Below are positions 58,611 to 64,000 of a stretch of 64,000 bases of DNA, piece by piece. The notes beneath the pieces were generated by a model that searched no databases, had not been told where the DNA came from, and was given only the letters and a program-made list of their open reading frames with translations. Source of the stretch: Saccharothrix algeriensis (GTDB taxonomy: Bacteria; Actinomycetota; Actinomycetes; Mycobacteriales; Pseudonocardiaceae). Position 1 is the stretch's first letter, and each line of letters begins with the position of its first letter. Position numbers and translations under genes: made by a program. The stretch spans positions 4,994,001-5,058,000 of the forward strand of contig NZ_JAFBCL010000001.1 in assembly GCF_016907655.1 (NCBI RefSeq). The letters run 5' to 3'.

Positions 58611-58757
58611 GGCGCTCTCCGCCCTCTTGTGGTCCGTTCCGGTGGGGTCGGCCGGGCGGCCGCGGTAAGCGAGAGGGGGTGAGCCTCCGACGATTCGCGA
58701 GCCCGGTGCGACGGAACAGACGTTAGAGACGGCGGGTTGCCGTAATCCATTTATTCA

Positions 58758-58777
58758 GCGATAACCTGGGTTATCGC
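58758..58777. promoter_or_regulatory. Perfect 20-bp palindrome upstream of the zinc-hook ATPase gene
   Basis: GCGATAACC and GGTTATCGC are separated by TG. It lies in the AT-rich gap before the gene and, on the minus strand, TTGCGA at its edge and GAATAA 17 bases on form a possible promoter spanning the palindrome. A repressor is probably bound here; no regulator gene is adjacent. Confidence 0.6.
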
Positions 58778-58916
58778 AATTCGAATGCTTTCGACGCGAG
58801 TTGACGCCGGAGGAGCGCTTCGCGCCCATACCAGTCTTGTCGACTGGATGACGAGTGCACCGATCACCATCGCCGGGCAGAACGTCACCGATACGACTGG
58901 ATCGAGCACACCTGGC

Positions 58917-58952
58917 CGTGATGGGCGGGCGGCACTCGGCCCGCCCATCACG
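58917..58952 (-). terminator. 14-bp hairpin after hsdR
   Basis: Perfect arms CGTGATGGGCGGGC and GCCCGCCCATCACG with an 8-base loop, starting eight bases after the hsdR stop. Confidence 0.85.
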
Positions 58953-58959
58953 TTCCTGC

Positions 58960-61900
58960 CTACTTCGCGGCAGGCGCCCACAGGGCGGCCACGATCTCCA
59001 TCTGCTTCAGGACGAGGTCGACCGCCTCGCGCTCCTCCTCCGGCGGGTAGTCGAACATCGCCAGCACGCGGCGGATGCGGGTGCGCAACTTGGCCCGGAC
59101 GGGCTCGCGGGAGAGCCAGTCGACGGAGAGGTTCTTCCGGATGTCCTTGACCAGGGCTCGGGCGATCTCGGCGAGGGTGTCCTGGCCGCCCTCCACCAGC
59201 TCGGCCATGTTCTTCTGAGCGACCGCGTCGTAGAAGGCCAGCTCCGCGTGGCTGAGTGGCGGGTCGAACTGCTCACCACGGTGGGCCTCCGCCGACACCT
59301 CCCTGGCCAGGGAGGCGAGTTCGGCGATGACCTGGGCGCTGGTGAGCTGCTGGAGCATGTACCGCTTCATCAAGTCGTCGAGGCGCTTGGAGAAGCTTTC
59401 GTTGCGGACGACGTTGTGCTTGGTCACCTCGCGCATCTTCTGCTGGATCAGGCGGCGCAGCGCCTCGGCGACCAGGTGCGGGGTCTCGGAGTTCGCCAGC
59501 TTGCGCAGCTGCGCCTCGTTGATGCGGGTGATGTCCAGCCGGCCGATCCCGGCCTCCGCGTACAGGTCGGTGATCTCGTCGGCGTCGACGACCGAGGCCG
59601 CCAATGCCTGGAGGTAGCGCTGCACCTCGGCACTGAGCGGCTGCCCGCTCGCCTCGCGCTGCGCCGCGTCGAGCTTGATCATCCAGGCCCGGACCTCGCT
59701 GAAAAAGGCGATGTCGCGGCGCCAGTCGTCCATGTCCACGCAACGCTCGACGATCTCGCGGCTCATCGCGCAGAGGCGGTAGAAGCGGTCGAGCCGGGCA
59801 GCGCTGTCCTTGAAGCGGACGGAGAGCGGCTTGGCACCGGACTCGACCTGGTTACCAGGGTTTGTCGGATCACGCAGGAAGTCGGCGGTCAGGCGCAGTG
59901 CGCGTCTGCGGGAGTCGGGCCGGCCGGTGTCGGCCAGCCATTCTTTCCAGTGGCACCCGGCCAGCAGCCCCCTGATGGTCGACAGTTCGTTCTTGACCTC
60001 GGTGATGGCCCGCTCGATGTCCGCGCCGAGCGTCTGGTCCTTGCGGTCCTGGTCGGAGTACTCGCGCAGGGCTTTGTTGAGGTTGTCGGTGAGGGGCGCG
60101 TAGCCGACGAGGAGGCCGTCCTGCTTGCCCCGGAAGCGGCGGTTGACGCGGGCCAGGGCCTGCATCAGGTTGGCGCCCTGCATGGGGCGGTCCATGTACA
60201 GGGTGTGGATGGGCGGCGCGTCGTAACCGGTGAGCAGCATCGAGTGGACGATGAGCAGTTCCAGCTCGTCGTCCGGGTCCTTGGCGCGGGCCTGGACGAC
60301 CTTCTGCTGGGACGGCCGCAAGGCGTGCTTGCGCAGGTGCTCTTCGTCAGAGGGGTCACTGTGGAAGACGATCTTCATGACGCCTTGGGAGGCTTCCGTG
60401 CCCACCCATTCCGGCCGCCGCTCGGCCAGCGCGTCGAAGAGCCGTACGCAGATGTCGCGGGTGGCGCAGACGACCATCGCCTTGCCGGGACTGCCGATGT
60501 CGGGCTTGACCAGTTCGCGGCGCAGCTCCCAGTGGGCGATCAAGTCGTCGGCGAGCTTCGCTATCCGGTCAGGGGCACCGTAGACGGTGTTCATCGTCGT
60601 GGCGTACTTGATGGCACGGCGGCGTTCGGCGTCGTCCATGCCCTCGGTGAGACTGTTGGCCTGCTCGTCGAGCGTGTTCGGGTCAACGCCCTTGGGCAGG
60701 TCGACCTGGATCACGCGCGGTTCGTGGAACACGCGGACCGTGGCCCCGTCGTCGACGGCGCGCTTCAGGTCGTAGATGTCGATGTAGTCGCCGAAGACGG
60801 CCCGGGTGTCGGCCTCGGCCTTGGAGATCGGCGTGCCGGTGAAGGCGAGCAGGGTGGCGTACGGAAGGGCGTCGCGCAGATGGCGGGCGTACCCGTCAAG
60901 GCTGTCGTAGTGCGAGCGGTGCGCCTCGTCGACGATCACCAGGATGTTCCGGCGCTCAGAGAGGAGCGGGTGGGACTTGCCGGCCTGCTTCTCCTCCTTG
61001 CTCAGGCCAAACTTCTGGAGGGTGGTGAAGATGATCCCCCCGACGGTGCGGCTCTTCAGCTCGGTGCGGAGCTCTTCCCGCGTGTTGACCTGGATGGGTT
61101 CCTGCCCGAGAAGGGTTTTGCTGTCCCGGAAGGTGTCGTAGAGCTGGTCGTCGAGGTCGTTGCGGTCGGTGATGACGACGATGGTGGGGTTGTTCAGCGC
61201 GGGGTGGCGGGAGACGAGCGCGGACGTCTCCACCATCTCCTCGGACTTACCCGCGCCCTGCGTGTGCCAGACGACGCCGGCCTGCCCGGTCGACCGGGAC
61301 GCCTCGACGACCGCTTTCACCGCCTTGTTGACCGCGAAGTACTGGTGCGGCTTCGCGATGCGCTTGCCGGAGAGCGGCTCGCCGGGTTTGGGCGGCGGGA
61401 AGTTGACGAAGTTGCGGGTGAGGGAGAGAAATCGGTCCTGTGTGAACAAACCGTGCAGGGCCAGGTTCAGCGCGTCTACGCCGTCATAGCCAGGCTCGGT
61501 GGTGTCGACGCGCTCACCGTCGTGGTCGACGTTCCAGGGCGCGAAGTGCTCGTACGGTGTGAAAATCGTGCCGTACTTGGCGGTAATGCCGTCCGAGAGC
61601 AGGCAGAGCACGTTGTAGCGGAACGCGACCGGGAACTCCGAGACATAGGTCTGGAGTTGGGCGTGCGCGGACTTCAGGGTCGCGTTCTCGTCGGAGGCGC
61701 TCTTCAACTCGACAACGGCCAAGGGCAGGCCGTTGACGTAGAGGACGATGTCGAAGCGGCGGTGGCTACCATCAGTGTCCCGGACGATGACCTGGTTGAC
61801 GGTGAGGTAGCTGTTCGCGTCGGGGTCCGTGAAGTCAACGAGGCGCACGGTCGGGGTCTGCTCGGCGCCGAACTCGTCGGTATAGGTCAGCCGGATGCCG

Positions 61901-62220
61901 TCGGTGAGGTACTCGTGCGCCTGCCGGTTCTCCGCGTACGCCTCGCGGGAGGCGGGGTCGGTGGCGATGCGGAGGGCTTCATGGACGGCGGTAGCGGTCA
62001 GCTCCGGGTTCAGCTTCTCGATGGCCGCTTGGAGTTCGTCGTGCAGGATGAGGTCGCTCCAGTCGCGGCGGTGGCCGGTGCCGGGGGCGAGGTCTTTGCC
62101 GGCTTTTACCTCCCATGCGAGCTGCCCCAGTTCGTCCAGGGCGAGGTGTTCCCACGTTGCCTCGGTCATCTTGGCGTCGAGGTGGGCGGGAAGCTGCTCG
62201 CTGCCGCTTCTGGCGGTCAT
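58960..62220 (-). CDS. hsdR: Type I restriction enzyme, R subunit
   Basis: The 1086-residue protein is a full HsdR: the endonuclease motif appears as RRFDIVLYVNGLPLAVVELKSA (D-x-n-E-x-K), followed by the translocase motors with WHTQGAGKSEEMV (Walker A), NILVIVDEAHRSHYD (DEAH), LLAFTGTPISKAEA (motif III), and TGYDAPPIHTLYMDRP plus MQALARVNRRFRGK (motif VI). It needs HsdM and HsdS to cut unmodified DNA at a distance from the recognition site. The ATG overlaps the hsdS stop (ATGA). A hairpin terminator directly follows the gene. Confidence 0.96.
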   Translation of the reverse strand: MTARSGSEQLPAHLDAKMTEATWEHLALDELGQLAWEVKAGKDLAPGTGHRRDWSDLILHDELQAAIEKLNPELTATAVHEALRIATDPASREAYAENRQAHEYLTDGIRLTYTDEFGAEQTPTVRLVDFTDPDANSYLTVNQVIVRDTDGSHRRFDIVLYVNGLPLAVVELKSASDENATLKSAHAQLQTYVSEFPVAFRYNVLCLLSDGITAKYGTIFTPYEHFAPWNVDHDGERVDTTEPGYDGVDALNLALHGLFTQDRFLSLTRNFVNFPPPKPGEPLSGKRIAKPHQYFAVNKAVKAVVEASRSTGQAGVVWHTQGAGKSEEMVETSALVSRHPALNNPTIVVITDRNDLDDQLYDTFRDSKTLLGQEPIQVNTREELRTELKSRTVGGIIFTTLQKFGLSKEEKQAGKSHPLLSERRNILVIVDEAHRSHYDSLDGYARHLRDALPYATLLAFTGTPISKAEADTRAVFGDYIDIYDLKRAVDDGATVRVFHEPRVIQVDLPKGVDPNTLDEQANSLTEGMDDAERRRAIKYATTMNTVYGAPDRIAKLADDLIAHWELRRELVKPDIGSPGKAMVVCATRDICVRLFDALAERRPEWVGTEASQGVMKIVFHSDPSDEEHLRKHALRPSQQKVVQARAKDPDDELELLIVHSMLLTGYDAPPIHTLYMDRPMQGANLMQALARVNRRFRGKQDGLLVGYAPLTDNLNKALREYSDQDRKDQTLGADIERAITEVKNELSTIRGLLAGCHWKEWLADTGRPDSRRRALRLTADFLRDPTNPGNQVESGAKPLSVRFKDSAARLDRFYRLCAMSREIVERCVDMDDWRRDIAFFSEVRAWMIKLDAAQREASGQPLSAEVQRYLQALAASVVDADEITDLYAEAGIGRLDITRINEAQLRKLANSETPHLVAEALRRLIQQKMREVTKHNVVRNESFSKRLDDLMKRYMLQQLTSAQVIAELASLAREVSAEAHRGEQFDPPLSHAELAFYDAVAQKNMAELVEGGQDTLAEIARALVKDIRKNLSVDWLSREPVRAKLRTRIRRVLAMFDYPPEEEREAVDLVLKQMEIVAALWAPAAK

Positions 62221-63419
62221 AGGGCGTCCTCCACGATCTTCTCCGCGTCACAGACGCGAAGCTTGCCGGACATCAGCTGGGGGAGGAGGGTGTCGCGGAG
62301 TCGTGCAAGGGTACGAGATTCCACCACTCCCTGGTGCGCTCTAAGGCGCAGAATCATGGCCACTTTCTCGAAAGCCTCCCACTTTTCGTGCGGTGGAAGG
62401 GTAATTGGGGCTTCTTTGAACCGATTTGCGTGAACGGCAGGGTAGGCGCTTCCCTCGGCCACACTCTCTAGGTAGCCCTGAAAATCAGCGGTTCTCGTAG
62501 CTTCATAAAACAGTGCGGGACCTACGCTCCTTGGGCTCAGCACGGCAAGTCCAGACGAGAAGGTAAGTTCCGGGTCATCATCAAGAATCAATGCATGAGA
62601 CCGGCGATTGGGTCGAACGGTTGACCAAATCGTGTCGCCCACAGAAGCCTTGCGTCGAGCTCTTCCGGGAGCATTGCTCCAACTGATGCGCTCAGGCCAT
62701 TCATACGCCCCAACAGACACGCTGGAGATATCAACATAGCGGAGTGATCCCTCAGGCGCGGGTCCGACTGACCGCTCGTTAACAGCAGCAACGTCACCCA
62801 GGGGTACTTGCTTAGCGTGTTCATCGGACACTGCAAGCTTGTACATGGAAGAAACGAGAGAGTCCACCGTTGCGGCCGTGTGCTCGTTGACCGCGATCTT
62901 GTCGTCCAGTGCCCCAAGGATGTCCACGATGGCATGCTGTTGCCGGCGGTCCGGAACAGTGATGGACAACGAACGAATGTCCGACAGGTTCAAATAGTCA
63001 GCCATATCTGTTTGGCTCTTGCGCGAGCTGGCCTGACCCCAGAACTCCGAACTCTTGAACCAGTAGTGTAGATATTTGGATTCCAGCCGTGCCCCCTCAG
63101 TGACACGAAAAAAGCAGACCTGCGGACTGTAGACAAACTCAGGGGATCCGGTAGGAATAATCGTCACACGTCCGACAGTCCCCTTCGTTGTTAGTACAAT
63201 ATCCCCCCATCGAGATACTTTTGCTCCCATAGCGGCTCGGTAGGCGTCACTCACGTAATCCGCAAATTCGGGCCTGATGGCGCCATCATGCACCTCGGCA
63301 ACACGCAGGATTGGGAGTCCTGGCTTACCAAGCTCGGATTTTTTAGTGCGGTAACCATCCCCGAAGGTCATGTCGCCCGCCTTCACCAAATCAGCGAAGG
63401 TGAGTTGCTGCTCAACCAT
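62217..63419 (-). CDS. hsdS: Type I restriction enzyme, specificity subunit
   Basis: The 400-residue protein has two target-recognition domains and two conserved helices: QQHAIVDILGALDDKIAVNEHTAATVDSLVSSMYKLA (first coiled spacer) and a similar end, TLARLRDTLLPQLMSGKLRV. The first domain shows GDIVLTTKGTVGRVTIIP, the second IWSTVRPNRRSHALIL, both usual for HsdS. Together they read a two-part DNA site. Parts of the gene have visibly lower G+C (GATATTTGGATTCCAG near 63070) than the neighbours, which fits exchange of target-recognition domains. Starts inside the hsdM end (8-base overlap). Confidence 0.94.
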   Translation of the reverse strand: MVEQQLTFADLVKAGDMTFGDGYRTKKSELGKPGLPILRVAEVHDGAIRPEFADYVSDAYRAAMGAKVSRWGDIVLTTKGTVGRVTIIPTGSPEFVYSPQVCFFRVTEGARLESKYLHYWFKSSEFWGQASSRKSQTDMADYLNLSDIRSLSITVPDRRQQHAIVDILGALDDKIAVNEHTAATVDSLVSSMYKLAVSDEHAKQVPLGDVAAVNERSVGPAPEGSLRYVDISSVSVGAYEWPERISWSNAPGRARRKASVGDTIWSTVRPNRRSHALILDDDPELTFSSGLAVLSPRSVGPALFYEATRTADFQGYLESVAEGSAYPAVHANRFKEAPITLPPHEKWEAFEKVAMILRLRAHQGVVESRTLARLRDTLLPQLMSGKLRVCDAEKIVEDAL

Positions 63420-64000
63420 CGATCCTCCCCAGCTGCTCGCGCACCACCGCGTCCAGCCGTGCTGACTCGTCCAGCTGCTCGAACAGCTCCTTCGTCAGCC
63501 GCGCGATCCGCTCTTCCACCGGCTCCGCGTCCGGGTCCTCCTCGGCCTGGGCCGCCCCCACGTACCGCCCTGGGGTCAGCACGTAGTCGTTCTTCTTGAT
63601 CTCCTCGATCGTCGCGCTGTAGCAGTAGCCCGGCGCGTCCTCGTACGTGAGGCCCTTGTCCTTTGCCGACTTCGTGCCGCGCCACGCGTGGTACGTGTCG
63701 GAGATCTTCTCCAGGTCCTCGTCCGTGAGGATCCGCTCTGTGCGGTCGACCATCGTGCCCATCGAGCGGGCGTCGATGAACAGCACTCGGCTGCGCCGGT
63801 CCGCCAGGGCCTTCGCGCCCTGCGGCGACTTGTCCTTTGTCAGGAACCACAGGCACGCCGGGATGGCTGTCGTGCGGAACAGGTTGCCCGGCAGCGCGAC
63901 CATGCAGGAGACCAAATCCGCCTCGACCATCGCCGCGCGGATCTCGCCCTCGCCCGACTGCTTGGACGACATCGAGCCGTTGGACAGGACCACGCCCGCG
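63412..64000 (-). CDS. hsdM: Type I restriction enzyme, methylase subunit (N-terminal part outside the window)
   Basis: Only the last 196 or so residues are visible. They contain VVLSNGSMSSKQSGEGEIRAAMVEADLVSCMVALPGNLFRTTAIPACLWFLTKDK, VLFIDARSMG, and a helical C-terminus with EERIARLTKELFEQLDESARLDAVVREQL, as in HsdM adenine methylases. The catalytic N-P-P-F/Y motif and the SAM site lie beyond base 64000. HsdM is first in the operon and modifies host DNA at the HsdS site. The stop lies within the first codons of hsdS. Confidence 0.92.
   Translation of the reverse strand, partial: AGVVLSNGSMSSKQSGEGEIRAAMVEADLVSCMVALPGNLFRTTAIPACLWFLTKDKSPQGAKALADRRSRVLFIDARSMGTMVDRTERILTDEDLEKISDTYHAWRGTKSAKDKGLTYEDAPGYCYSATIEEIKKNDYVLTPGRYVGAAQAEEDPDAEPVEERIARLTKELFEQLDESARLDAVVREQLGRIDG

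Noticed and set aside
1..64000. Complete insertion sequences, rRNA or replication origins
   Set aside because: No transposase with flanking inverted repeats, no rRNA-like sequence and no dnaA-box cluster was noticed on reading; short or diverged ones could have been missed.

Overview
The window is about 73% G+C by eye, uses GTG starts freely and joins many genes by 4-base stop/start overlaps. The conserved block polA - rpsA - coaE - DUF402 - uvrB, which mycobacteria share, together with actinobacterial families (DUF5685, YhgE/Pip, FxLD lanthipeptide, an LAxTG-type sorting signal), points to an actinomycete, most likely Pseudonocardiales (Saccharothrix/Actinosynnema/Lentzea-like). The species assignment is inference.

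Backbone, 1 to about 45 kb: thioesterase and lipoprotein (divergent from polA), polA, a secreted hydrolase, a P-loop kinase-like and a Rossmann-like gene, a self-regulated operon (degenerate ABC-type ATPase, YhgE/Pip membrane protein, TetR), acetyltransferase, methyltransferase, rpsA, lipoprotein, coaE fused to a GrpB-like domain, two DUF402 paralogues, a Cys-tailed DUF5685 protein and uvrB. Next come a membrane peptidase-ABC ATPase fusion with its permease, terC behind a probable yybP-ykoY manganese riboswitch, an S9 peptidase, a Crp-like regulator with a cyclase-like partner, an orphan antitoxin-like protein, a YbaB/EbfC gene, FKBP, a beta-propeller protein, an EI24 membrane protein, a wall-anchored choice-of-anchor A protein, a trypsin-like protease, an ArsR/SRPBCC pair, an aminotransferase, an orphan response regulator and rnhA. 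Between the response regulator and rnhA lie about 600 bp made almost wholly of long inverted repeats.

Accessory region, about 45.4 to 64 kb: (i) decayed mobile DNA, namely a frameshifted Phd-like antitoxin, a VapC-like stub and a broken relaxase; (ii) a class I lanthipeptide cluster on the minus strand, made of a 50-residue FxLD precursor (52734..52886), LanB, LanC and a PIMT-like methyltransferase, with a hairpin between precursor and lanB and an XRE/TPR regulator divergent; (iii) a defence island, with a RecF/Rad50-like zinc-hook ATPase coupled to a 141-residue partner behind a 20-bp palindrome, followed by a type I restriction-modification operon hsdM-hsdS-hsdR that runs off the right edge.

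In the lanthipeptide cluster the expected logic is dehydration of Ser/Thr by LanB, ring closure by LanC and Asp modification by the methyltransferase. No transporter or protease is encoded beside it. The best candidates for new biology are this peptide, the zinc-hook ATPase pair and the palindrome array at 42.9-43.4 kb.
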